Positions 1 to 7,298 of a DNA stretch of 9,759 bases are shown piece by piece. This DNA is from an uncultured Eubacteriales bacterium. Its GTDB lineage: Bacteria; Bacillota; Clostridia; Oscillospirales; CAG-272. The stretch is taken from NCBI GenBank assembly GCA_934477985.1, contig CAKSOR010000069.1:1-9759 (forward strand), given 5' to 3'. The notes under the pieces were generated by a model. It was not told where the DNA came from. It was given only the letters and a program-made list of their open reading frames with translations, and did no database searches. Made by a program: the position numbers and the translations under genes. The stretch's first letter is position 1. Every line of letters starts with the position of its first letter.

Positions 1-1387
1 CATAAGCGGACGAGAAATTGTTCTCCTTATCCCGCGCGATGTTCATCCAGATCGGCTTGAGTCCGAGGTCATATATCGAACCGAGGTCATAGGTGATTCC
101 GTCGAATATTATGTCGAGCATCTCGGCGCTGTCCTCATCATATGTGTGCTTGACCTTACAGGTCAGTTCATAGTAGTTGTAGAGCACATCCTGCGAGTCC
201 GACGAGAGCGCCTCAAGCATGAAGCCCGAGAACTCAGGCGTCGGCGTTGTCACCGGGATTCCGAAGAGCATGCAGTAGACGTCAGCCATCGTGTAGTATT
301 TCTCCTGCGACTCGTCGTATTTAGGAAGCGGAACGATTCCGTAGTCAAAATCGCACTTCTCCGAATAAGTCTTGAGTGAGTGCGGAAACGACATCATGAA
401 AAGCTGCTGTTTTGCGTAGAACATTCTTCCCGCGGTAGCCCAGTAGTCAAAATCGACCTTGCCCTGGAAATCATTGCAGAACAGTCCGTTCTTCGCGATC
501 GCGAGCGCTTTGTCGACCGCCGAAACTGTATGCTCGCTGTTCATAGCAAGCGTCACCTCACCATTCACGCTCTTCGCGATGCGCGCTCCCTGCGCGTACA
601 TCAGCGCCGAGAAAGCGTTGTAAGAGTCGAATCCTACGCCCCAGTTGTCCTCAATCGTCATGCTGCCGTCGTTGTTAACGTCGGCATAAATCGCCTTTGT
701 GTACTCCTTCATAACATCGGCGGTCCATTTTCCTTCGCGGACGAGGTCGACGACACTTCCGAGCTTGTAATCCTTCAGCATGTCGCGGTTATGTGTCATT
801 ATGTAAACGCGGTTCTTGTCGCGCAGCGAGAAATCGCTCGATGTGAAATAGAGGCTTTTGCCGATCGTCAGGCTGTCATTGACCTCTTTGTTCCAATAGC
901 TCTTCGAGAAGTCAATATAGTCGACATCGTTGAGATTGTAAAAATAGCCCTCAGCGGCGACCGAACCGATACTTTCAAGCTCTACAAACGCGAGGTCATA
1001 GAGATCTTCCTGCGCAAGGACAGATGTTCTCAGGTCGCTTTGCGGAAGATCAACAAGCACCTGAGTGATTTTAACATCGTACTTGTCCTCGATGCGCGAG
1101 TTGCGGCGGAAAACCGCGTCATTAACAAGGTCGCCGTTCTCGCTCTCAGCGTAAATCTCGAAATTGTTGAACTGAGTCCGTCCCTCAGCGCTCTCGCGTC
1201 CGAGCACACGAAATTCCCTGCCGTCCCACTTCTTGTCGGGGAGCTCGTTCACCGACGACATGTCGATGGTCGTCTCTTCGGGCGTCGTTTCAGGCACGGT
1301 CGTTTCGTCGGGAAGCGCTTCGCCGCCGCACGCGGCAAGCTGGATGAGGAGCGCGAGGAGGATGATAAGCGATACTGTTTTTTTCAT
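1..1387 (-). CDS. ABC transporter substrate-binding lipoprotein, C-terminus beyond window
   Basis: This reads as an extracellular solute-binding protein of the carbohydrate ABC importer type, which captures a solute outside the membrane and hands it to permeases. The start is ATG at 1387, with AAGGA (1396-1400) eight bases upstream. 462 codons are present with no stop, so the gene runs off the left edge. Residues 1-20 form a lipoprotein signal peptide: KK, a hydrophobic core, and lipobox LAAC with Cys20 as the lipidated residue. A Thr/Glu/Pro-rich tether follows (about 24-42). The body has family-like stretches such as WDGREFRVLGR (54-64), DYGIVPLPKYDES (348-360) and a Trp/Tyr-rich middle. 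A calcium-loop-like segment DVNNDGS (236-242, ending at Asp247) resembles an EF-hand or dockerin loop. It has its own promoter and is isolated by a terminator from the gene upstream. Permease genes probably lie further left, which cannot be seen. The ligand is not identifiable; a sugar or oligosaccharide is likely but unproven. Confidence 0.85.
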   Translation of the reverse strand, partial: MKKTVSLIILLALLIQLAACGGEALPDETTVPETTPEETTIDMSSVNELPDKKWDGREFRVLGRESAEGRTQFNNFEIYAESENGDLVNDAVFRRNSRIEDKYDVKITQVLVDLPQSDLRTSVLAQEDLYDLAFVELESIGSVAAEGYFYNLNDVDYIDFSKSYWNKEVNDSLTIGKSLYFTSSDFSLRDKNRVYIMTHNRDMLKDYKLGSVVDLVREGKWTADVMKEYTKAIYADVNNDGSMTIEDNWGVGFDSYNAFSALMYAQGARIAKSVNGEVTLAMNSEHTVSAVDKALAIAKNGLFCNDFQGKVDFDYWATAGRMFYAKQQLFMMSFPHSLKTYSEKCDFDYGIVPLPKYDESQEKYYTMADVYCMLFGIPVTTPTPEFSGFMLEALSSDSQDVLYNYYELTCKVKHTYDEDSAEMLDIIFDGITYDLGSIYDLGLKPIWMNIARDKENNFSSAY

Positions 1388-1417
1388 GGTGCTGTTCCTT
1401 TCTTGGTTTATATGTAT

Positions 1418-1446
1418 ATTTTACCAAAAAATATCATGAAAGTCAA
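1418..1446 (-). promoter_or_regulatory. SigA-type promoter of the substrate-binding lipoprotein gene
   Basis: On the minus strand a -35 box TTGACT (1441-1446) and a -10 box TAAAAT (1418-1423) are separated by exactly 17 bases. The predicted transcription start near 1411 gives a leader of about 24 nt that contains the AAGGA ribosome binding site. The match to consensus and the AT-rich setting make this a confident call. Confidence 0.85.
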
Positions 1447-1453
1447 GCGATTT

Positions 1454-1474
1454 TTTACGAAACAATTTCGTAAA
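1454..1474. promoter_or_regulatory. 21-bp palindrome, candidate operator or activator site
   Basis: Perfect inverted repeat TTTACGAAA - CAA - TTTCGTAAA: two 9-bp arms around a 3-bp centre. It sits 7 bp upstream of the -35 box of the lipoprotein promoter, which is the usual place for an activator or an upstream repressor site. There is no T-tract directly after it in the minus direction, so it does not look like a terminator. The cognate regulator is unknown; importer operons of this kind are often controlled by LacI-, GntR- or AraC-family proteins. Confidence 0.55.
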
Positions 1475-1505
1475 CCCATGTTTGTTTAATATACACAAAA
1501 TAATA

Positions 1506-1515
1506 CCCCCCCCCC
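1506..1515. repeat. C10 homopolymer tract (G10 on the transcribed-direction strand)
   Basis: Ten consecutive C on the plus strand, lying between the terminator of the upstream gene and the promoter region of the lipoprotein gene, about 60 bp upstream of the -35 box. Such tracts are prone to slippage in replication and in sequencing, so the exact length is uncertain. No coding sequence is interrupted by it. Confidence 0.8.
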
Positions 1516-1537
1516 GATTTTTTACGTTATATTGCAC

Positions 1538-1566
1538 AAAAAATCTCCCACGATATCCGCGGGAGA
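1538..1566 (-). terminator. Intrinsic terminator after the spermidine-synthase-like gene
   Basis: Read on the minus strand: a 6-bp stem TCTCCC / GGGAGA (1561-1566 with 1544-1549) around an 11-nt loop, followed at once by six T (1543-1538). It begins about 8 bp past the TAA stop at 1574-1576. This is a classic Rho-independent layout, although the stem is short. Confidence 0.8.
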
Positions 1567-1573
1567 CCCTCAT

Positions 1574-3163
1574 TTATCCGACGAGCTGCTTTATAAGCCC
1601 GCCGAGACCTTTTTCCTTGAATATATTTCTGTAGTATCCGAGCTCCTCGGTTATCATCGAGTCGATCAGCTTTATTCCGAGCAGCTCGACCGGGGCGCGG
1701 TCGTCGGTGAACAGCAATCCGCCGCTCTCGTACTCCTCAAGCGAGTCGACGACGTCGCTCATGCGGTTCTCATAGCGCGTGTCGCCTGTGTACGCCGGAA
1801 GCGTGACCTCAGGCTTCTTTTCGAGCGCGAAAAGCTCGCGGTTGGTCGTCCCACGGACATCTGTCGTGCAGACATAGTTGAAAACCGACGCGATTGTGTC
1901 GCAGAGATGCGAATTGATGCTTCCCTCTCCGCCGTTCGCCATGTTCAGGTTGACGACCATCACTCCGCCTGGGTTCAGATGCTCCTTCACAAGCGTGAAG
2001 AATTCGACCGACGACATCTGGAACGGAATCGTTATATCCTGATAAGCGTCGACCATTATGACGTCGTACTTCTTCTTGTCGGCGGCGAGATACGCGCGCC
2101 CATCGTAGGTCGTGACCCCGACCGACTCCGGGAGTCCGAAATACTCGTGCGCCAGATCGGTTATCTTCTGGTCGATCTCAACTCCGGAAACCTTCGAGCC
2201 GGGATAGTATTTCGCGCAGAGCGTCGAAAACGTTCCGCTTCCCATGCCGAGCACGAGAATATCCGGCGACTCGGTGTCAGCGCACATCAGCGGCGCGGCG
2301 AGCGCGGAATCGTAGTACATCCCGGTCAGCCCGCCGTCCTTCATCGCGACCGACTGCACGCCGAAGAGGACATTTGTCGAGAGCGTGACGCTTGAGCCGG
2401 TGTCCTTGACCTGGAGGTAGTTGTATATCGACTCGCCCTCATAGAGAAGGTTGTTCTCCCAGAACGCGAAGCTGTCCGAATGACCGAACACGGCGCAGAC
2501 CACAAGCACCGCGGCTGAGCCTATGCAAAGCCCTCTCCTCTTCCCCGCCGCGATAAAGTAGATTACGCCGAGGATCAGAAGCACTCCGGCGAAAATCAGG
2601 AAGGTTATGCTCGTCCCGACCGCCGGTATCGTCACGAAAGTCGGCAGGAACGTGCCGATTATGCTTCCGACCGTGTTGAACGCCTCAAGCTTTCCGACTG
2701 TCCGTCCGCTGTCCTCCATCGAGCCCATCGTGTATTTGACAAGCGACGGAGTGACCGTTCCGAGCAGAAAGAGCGGGAAGACGAAGATCAGCATGCACGA
2801 GACGAACGCCGCGATTATCAGATAGTTTGTGTCAATTGCGAGCACCAGAAGCCCCGAGACGCCGATTATCACATACTTTCCGACGAGCGGAATCAGTCCG
2901 ATCCAGACCGCGGCGATTATCAGCCGCGCGTATAGTTTCCCGGGATCGGGGTCTTTGTCGGCTGAGCGTCCGCCCCAGATATTGCCGAGCGCCATGGCGA
3001 TCATTATCGTGCCGATGATTATCGTCCAGACGATCTGCGACGATGAGAAATAGGGCGCTAAAAGCCGGCTCGCGCCGAGCTCGACCGCCATGACCGAGAC
3101 TCCGGCGAAGAATTCGGTGAGGTATAGATAGAGCTTGCTGTGAAGAAGTTTGTTTTCTTTCAT
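1574..3163 (-). CDS. Fused membrane domain / spermidine-synthase-like protein
   Basis: A 529-residue protein joining an integral membrane half to a cytosolic Rossmann half, the architecture usually annotated as fused MFS/spermidine synthase. Residues about 12-227 hold seven or eight hydrophobic segments (for example 44-62, 114-136, 184-206). Residues about 235-450 form a SpeE-like nucleotide-binding fold: VLGMGSGT (304-311, SAM/dcSAM loop), GVEID (327-331), DGRAYL (354-359) and DVIMVDAY (367-374, with Asp372 in the place of the family's catalytic Asp). TDDRAPVE (486-493) near the end is typical of this group. The start is taken as ATG at 3163 because GGAG (3170-3173) lies six bases upstream and the protein then begins as relatives do. 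TTG at 3223 and ATG at 3196 are in frame but lie in or before a strong hairpin and lack a Shine-Dalgarno site. True spermidine synthase activity is not assured; the glycine loop differs from the GGGDG form of SpeE. Confidence 0.85.
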   Translation of the reverse strand: MKENKLLHSKLYLYLTEFFAGVSVMAVELGASRLLAPYFSSSQIVWTIIIGTIMIAMALGNIWGGRSADKDPDPGKLYARLIIAAVWIGLIPLVGKYVIIGVSGLLVLAIDTNYLIIAAFVSCMLIFVFPLFLLGTVTPSLVKYTMGSMEDSGRTVGKLEAFNTVGSIIGTFLPTFVTIPAVGTSITFLIFAGVLLILGVIYFIAAGKRRGLCIGSAAVLVVCAVFGHSDSFAFWENNLLYEGESIYNYLQVKDTGSSVTLSTNVLFGVQSVAMKDGGLTGMYYDSALAAPLMCADTESPDILVLGMGSGTFSTLCAKYYPGSKVSGVEIDQKITDLAHEYFGLPESVGVTTYDGRAYLAADKKKYDVIMVDAYQDITIPFQMSSVEFFTLVKEHLNPGGVMVVNLNMANGGEGSINSHLCDTIASVFNYVCTTDVRGTTNRELFALEKKPEVTLPAYTGDTRYENRMSDVVDSLEEYESGGLLFTDDRAPVELLGIKLIDSMITEELGYYRNIFKEKGLGGLIKQLVG

Positions 3164-3181
3164 TTCATTCTCCGAAAAGTC

Positions 3182-3212
3182 GGGCGGCTCAGTCATTCTG
3201 ATCGAGCCGCCC
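3182..3212 (-). terminator. GC-rich intercistronic hairpin, terminator or attenuator
   Basis: Perfect 9-bp stem GGGCGGCTC / GAGCCGCCC around a 13-nt loop, 23 bp past the stop of the carB-dapF gene and 18 bp before the ATG of the next gene. On the minus strand it is followed by GAC and only four T, so termination may be partial. A smaller hairpin, TCAACA / TGTTGA (3220-3235), lies just upstream. No promoter is visible between this hairpin and the next gene, so read-through probably feeds it, and the hairpin may set the ratio of the two products or protect the upstream message. Confidence 0.55.
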
Positions 3213-3235
3213 TGAGTTTTCAACAGAGTTGTTGA

Positions 3236-4102
3236 TTAAAGTACGATCCTGCCTTCGTAGACCTTTACGCAATCTCCGGAGAGATATACGGCGTCAGAAG
3301 TGTATCTTATTTTGAGGTCTCCGCCGCGGAGCTTCACGGTGATCTCCTCGTTCTTCGGGCAGTAGCCGTTCTCGACCGCCGCGACAACCGCCGCGCACGC
3401 GCCCGAACCGCAGGCGAAGGTCTCGCCCGAGCCACGCTCCCAGACGCGCATCTTCAGCGTGTGAGGATTCAGCACCTTGATGAACTCGGTGTTGACTCTC
3501 TCAGGGAACAATGGGTCGTTCTCGAACTTCGGTCCGATTTCGGAGAGATCGAGTCTGTCGAGCGGCGCGTCAAGATCCTCGCTGAAGACGACGCAGTGCG
3601 GGTTGCCCATCGAAACGCAGGTGATGCGGTAGCGTCCGCCCGCGATCCTCGTCGGAACGCCGATCGCCGTGTCTCCGCTGAGCTTGACCGGAACAAGCGC
3701 GGGGTTAAGTTCTGCCTTGCCCATGTTGACCGTGGCGTAAGCGACCTCGCCATAGACCTTTTCGGTCGTGACGCGGCGGACTCCGCTCAGGGTCTCAATG
3801 TCGATATAATCGCGGTCGACGAGCTTATTGTCAACCATATACTTCGCGATGCAACGCGCGGCGTTTCCGCACATTCTGCCCTCGGTTCCGTCGAGATTGA
3901 ACATTCTCATCCGCACGTCCGCGACCTTCGACGGCATCATCAGGACGACTCCGTCGCCGCCGATTCCGAAGTGACGGTCGGCAAGACGGATCGAAAGTCC
4001 CTCGGGATTGTCGATGCGCTGATTGAAGCAGTCGAAGTAGATGTAGTCGTTTCCGCAGGCTTCCATCTTCGTGAACTCGAGCGACGCCTTTTCGGTACGC
4101 AT
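3236..4102 (-). other. dapF: DapF (diaminopimelate epimerase) domain of the fusion protein
   Basis: Converts LL- to meso-diaminopimelate for lysine and peptidoglycan synthesis, using two active-site cysteines without a cofactor. From Met1066 of the fusion this part is 288 residues, the normal size of a free DapF. Seen in order: LEFTKMEACGNDYIYFDCF (1073-1091, N-terminal family signature), FGIGGDGVV (1110-1118), NLDGTEGRMCGNAARC (1134-1149, Cys1143), MGNPHCVVF (1230-1238), NTEFI (1269-1273), and WERGSGETFACGSGAC (1286-1301, Cys1296). Both cysteine loops are intact, so the domain should be active. Its only plausible separate start, ATG at 4100-4102, has no ribosome binding site within 12 bases, so I infer it is made only as part of the fusion. 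Confidence 0.9.
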
Positions 4103-7100
4103 GTTGTTGATGTCGACAAGCTCGGTGCATGCCTGAGAATAGCGGCTCTTAAGGCAGTCGGCGACGGCGTTCGCCGTGTCGATCGAGGTCAGGCAGGGGA
4201 TAGCGCGCTCGACAGTCTTGCGTCTTATCTTGACCGAGTCGCGGGTCGGGATTCTTCCCTTAGCCGACGTCGAGATGACATAGTCGATCCAGCCCGACTC
4301 GATGAGCTTGAGCGTGTTGTTCTCACCTTCGTGAATCTTGTCGACGATCTTGCACTTCATGCCGTAGTCCTCGATGACCTTCGCCGTTCCGCGGGTCGCG
4401 TAGAGGTCGAAGCCGAGGTCATACCAGCGCTTCGCGGTGTCGCCGATCTCGGATTTGTCGCTGTCGCGGACCGTGATGAACACGCCGCCCTGCTTCTTCA
4501 TCGAGTAGCCAGCCGCGACGAGTCCCTTGTATAGAGCTTCCTCGCGCGTCGAAGCGAGTCCGAGAACCTCTCCGGTCGACTTCATCTCGGGACCGAGCTG
4601 CGTGTCGACGTTCATTAATTTCTCGAACGAGAATACCGGAACCTTTACCGCGACATACGGCGAGGTCTTATAGAGCCCTGTGCCGTAGCCCATGTCAGCG
4701 AGCTTTTCGCCGAGCATCGCGCGGGTGGCGAGGTCGACCATCGGAACGCCGGTGACCTTTGAGATATACGGAATCGTTCTCGACGAGCGCGGGTTGACCT
4801 CGATGACGTAGAGCTCACCTTCGTAGATGAGGTACTGGATGTTGACAAGTCCCTTGATCTTTAATGAGATCGAGAGATTCTTCGTGCATCTGATGATGTC
4901 GTCACGGAGCTTGTCGTTGATGTTCCACGACGGATAGACGGCTATCGAGTCGCCCGAGTGGATACCTGTGCGCTCGACGTGCTCCATGATTCCGGCGATC
5001 AGAATCTCCTCGCCGTCGCAGATCGCGTCGACCTCCAGCTCAATTCCCATCAGATACTTGTCGATGAGAACGGGGTTCTCGATGTTGTGCGAGAGGATTA
5101 TCGCCATATACTCCTTGATGTCGTCGTCGGTGAAGGCGATGATCATGTTCTGTCCGCCAAGGACGTAGGAGGGACGCATCAGAACCGGGTAGCCGATGCG
5201 GTTCGCGATAGTCAGAGCCTCTTCGGTCGTCATGACCGTGAAGCCCTCGGGGCGCTTGATGTGGTGGAGCTCGAGAAGCGCGTCAAAGCGCTCTCTGTCC
5301 TCAGCCGCGTCGATCGAGTCGGCGGAAGTTCCGAGAATGTTGACTCCGTTTTCGGACATGAATTTCGTGAGCTTTATAGCCGTCTGTCCGCCGAACGCCA
5401 CGACGACGCCGAAGGGCTTTTCGGTCTCGATGATGTTCATCACGTCCTCGTTGGTCAGCGGCTCGAAATAGAGTCGGTCGGCGGTGTCGAAGTCGGTGGA
5501 GACGGTCTCGGGGTTGTTGTTGACGATGACGACGTCATATCCGGCTTTCTTTAATGACCAGACACAGTGAACCGACGCGTAGTCGAACTCGATTCCCTGT
5601 CCGATCCGGATAGGACCAGCGCCGAAGACGATGACAGTCTTCTTTGCCGGATCTTTGTGCTCGTCGATGAACTCAGCCGCCTCGTTCTCGTCGTCGTAGG
5701 TCGAGTAGAAGTAGGGAGTCTCAGCCGAGAACTCAGCCGCGCAGGTGTCGACCATCTTGAAGACGGCGCTGCGGTGCATTCCGGCGGGGAGCTTTTCTCC
5801 GATTATCTCCTCGATGACCTTGTCGGGATAACCGAGCTTCTTCGCCTCATGGTAGAGCTCACGGGTGAGCGGCTCGCTCTTAAGCTCGCGCTCCATTCTG
5901 ATGAGATTCTTCAGCTTGCCTAAGAACCACTCGTCGATCATAGTGATCTCGTGGATGGTTTCGACCGGAGTTCCGCGGCGGAGTGCCTCGTAGACGATGA
6001 ATATGCGCTCGTCGTCAACGTTGTGGAGTCTTTCGGCGATCTCCTCGTCGGAAAGCTCGCGGTACTTCTTGTGCGAGAGCGAGGACATTCCGATCTCGAC
6101 TCCGCGGACGGCTTTCATGATAGCCTGCTCAAAGGTCGTGCCGATTGCCATTACCTCACCGGTCGCCTTCATCTGGGTTCCGAGCGTGCGCTTCGCGTAG
6201 ACGAATTTGTCGAACGGCCACTTCGGGAACTTGACGACGACATAGTCGAGCGCGGGTTCGAAGCAGGCGTAGGTCTTCTTGGTGACGGCGTTGAGAATTT
6301 CGGGGAGCGTGTAGCCGATCGCGATCTTCGCCGCGACCTTGGCGATCGGATATCCGGTCGCCTTAGAAGCAAGCGCGGACGAACGCGAAACTCTCGGGTT
6401 GACCTCGATGACGGCGTATTCCATGCTCTCGGGATGAAGCGCGAACTGGCAGTTGCATCCGCCCTCGATTTCAAGCTCGTCGATGATCTTCAGAGCCGCC
6501 GAGCGGAGCATCTGATATTCCTTGTCCGAAAGTGTCACCGCGGGCGCGATGACGATAGAGTCTCCGGTGTGGACGCCGACGGGGTCGAGGTTTTCCATCG
6601 AGCAGATCGTGATCGTGTTCCCCGCCGAGTCGCGCATGACCTCGAACTCGATTTCCTTCCAGCCCGCGATGCACTTCTCGACGAGAATCTGGTGAATCGG
6701 CGACGCGTGGAGTCCGGTCTTGCAGATCTCGATGAATTCCTCCTCGTTCGAAGCGATTCCGCCGCCGGTTCCGCCGAGTGTGAAGGCGGGGCGGATTATC
6801 AGCGGGTAGCCGTTCGAGTGAGCGAACGAGAGCGCGGTCTCAAGGTCGGTGACGACGAGCGAGGGAATGCAGGGCTGACCGATCTTCTGCATTGTGTCCT
6901 TGAAAGACTGGCGATCCTCCGCCTTGTCGATCGTCTCCGGCTTCGCGCCGAGGAGTTTTACGCCCATCTTGTCGAGGAAGCCCTCTTTTGCGAGCTGCAT
7001 CGAGATGTTGAGTCCGGTCTGACCGCCTAAGGTCGAGAGGAGACTGTCGGGACGCTCCTTTTCGATGATTCGCTTGATGGTCGGGATGGTCAGCGGCTCG

Positions 7101-7297
7101 ATATAGACCTCGTCAGCCATCGCGTTGTCGGTCATGATAGTCGCGGGGTTGGAGTTGACGAGCACGACCTCAAGTCCGTCTTCTTTAAGGGCGCGGCACG
7201 CCTGAGTTCCGGCGTAGTCAAACTCGGCAGCCTGACCGATGACGATAGGACCTGAGCCGATGACCATTACTTTCTTAAGTTCCTTATTGAGCGGCAT
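3236..7297 (-). CDS. carB-dapF: Carbamoyl-phosphate synthase large subunit fused to diaminopimelate epimerase
   Basis: One uninterrupted frame of 1353 residues. Residues 1-1064 are a complete CarB, which makes carbamoyl phosphate from bicarbonate, ATP and ammonia delivered by CarA. Visible parts: MVIGSGPIVIGQAAEFDYAG (11-30), first ATP-grasp loop PAFTLGGTGGG (170-180) and EVNPR (298-302), oligomerisation region (about 400-550), second half starting VIVFGAGPIRIGQGIEFDYA (555-574), second ATP-grasp loop PSYVLGGQNM (709-718) and EVNPRSSRT (833-841), and an MGS-like allosteric domain (about 936-1058). After a linker near ELVDINNMR (1059-1067), residues about 1073-1353 are a complete DapF, with both catalytic cysteines in MCGNAARC (Cys1143) and ETFACGSGAC (Cys1296). 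The ATG at 7297 has GGAGGG (7306-7311) eight bases upstream and follows the carA stop by one base. CarB alone is usually about 1060-1075 residues and DapF about 275-285, so both halves are full length. I see no internal stop or Shine-Dalgarno site that would separate them. Confidence 0.95.
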   Translation of the reverse strand: MPLNKELKKVMVIGSGPIVIGQAAEFDYAGTQACRALKEDGLEVVLVNSNPATIMTDNAMADEVYIEPLTIPTIKRIIEKERPDSLLSTLGGQTGLNISMQLAKEGFLDKMGVKLLGAKPETIDKAEDRQSFKDTMQKIGQPCIPSLVVTDLETALSFAHSNGYPLIIRPAFTLGGTGGGIASNEEEFIEICKTGLHASPIHQILVEKCIAGWKEIEFEVMRDSAGNTITICSMENLDPVGVHTGDSIVIAPAVTLSDKEYQMLRSAALKIIDELEIEGGCNCQFALHPESMEYAVIEVNPRVSRSSALASKATGYPIAKVAAKIAIGYTLPEILNAVTKKTYACFEPALDYVVVKFPKWPFDKFVYAKRTLGTQMKATGEVMAIGTTFEQAIMKAVRGVEIGMSSLSHKKYRELSDEEIAERLHNVDDERIFIVYEALRRGTPVETIHEITMIDEWFLGKLKNLIRMERELKSEPLTRELYHEAKKLGYPDKVIEEIIGEKLPAGMHRSAVFKMVDTCAAEFSAETPYFYSTYDDENEAAEFIDEHKDPAKKTVIVFGAGPIRIGQGIEFDYASVHCVWSLKKAGYDVVIVNNNPETVSTDFDTADRLYFEPLTNEDVMNIIETEKPFGVVVAFGGQTAIKLTKFMSENGVNILGTSADSIDAAEDRERFDALLELHHIKRPEGFTVMTTEEALTIANRIGYPVLMRPSYVLGGQNMIIAFTDDDIKEYMAIILSHNIENPVLIDKYLMGIELEVDAICDGEEILIAGIMEHVERTGIHSGDSIAVYPSWNINDKLRDDIIRCTKNLSISLKIKGLVNIQYLIYEGELYVIEVNPRSSRTIPYISKVTGVPMVDLATRAMLGEKLADMGYGTGLYKTSPYVAVKVPVFSFEKLMNVDTQLGPEMKSTGEVLGLASTREEALYKGLVAAGYSMKKQGGVFITVRDSDKSEIGDTAKRWYDLGFDLYATRGTAKVIEDYGMKCKIVDKIHEGENNTLKLIESGWIDYVISTSAKGRIPTRDSVKIRRKTVERAIPCLTSIDTANAVADCLKSRYSQACTELVDINNMRTEKASLEFTKMEACGNDYIYFDCFNQRIDNPEGLSIRLADRHFGIGGDGVVLMMPSKVADVRMRMFNLDGTEGRMCGNAARCIAKYMVDNKLVDRDYIDIETLSGVRRVTTEKVYGEVAYATVNMGKAELNPALVPVKLSGDTAIGVPTRIAGGRYRITCVSMGNPHCVVFSEDLDAPLDRLDLSEIGPKFENDPLFPERVNTEFIKVLNPHTLKMRVWERGSGETFACGSGACAAVVAAVENGYCPKNEEITVKLRGGDLKIRYTSDAVYLSGDCVKVYEGRIVL

Positions 7298-7298
7298 C

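Noticed and set aside
146..1489. Plus-strand frames across the left end
   Set aside because: They are antisense to the substrate-binding lipoprotein gene, which has a signal peptide, lipobox, ribosome binding site and promoter. The plus-strand products resemble nothing.
1532..2395. 287-codon plus-strand frame
   Set aside because: It is antisense to the catalytic half of the spermidine-synthase-like gene and begins inside that gene's terminator.
3164..3223. Upstream TTG (3223) or ATG (3196) as start of the membrane spermidine-synthase-like gene
   Set aside because: Neither has a Shine-Dalgarno site, both lie within or before the GC-rich hairpin, and the extra residues do not look like the family. 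ATG 3163 has GGAG at good spacing.
4100..4125. Internal start for a separate DapF
   Set aside because: ATG 4100-4102 lacks a ribosome binding site within the usual distance, and the frame is continuous from CarB.
3461..7030. Long plus-strand open frames opposite carB-dapF (for example 3461-4534, 4958-5554 and 5951-7030)
   Set aside because: They lie antisense to strongly conserved CarB/DapF codons, have compositions typical of reverse-complement frames (rich in Arg, Asp, Val), lack family motifs and have no promoter or ribosome binding site. They follow from the GC-rich codon use of the real gene.
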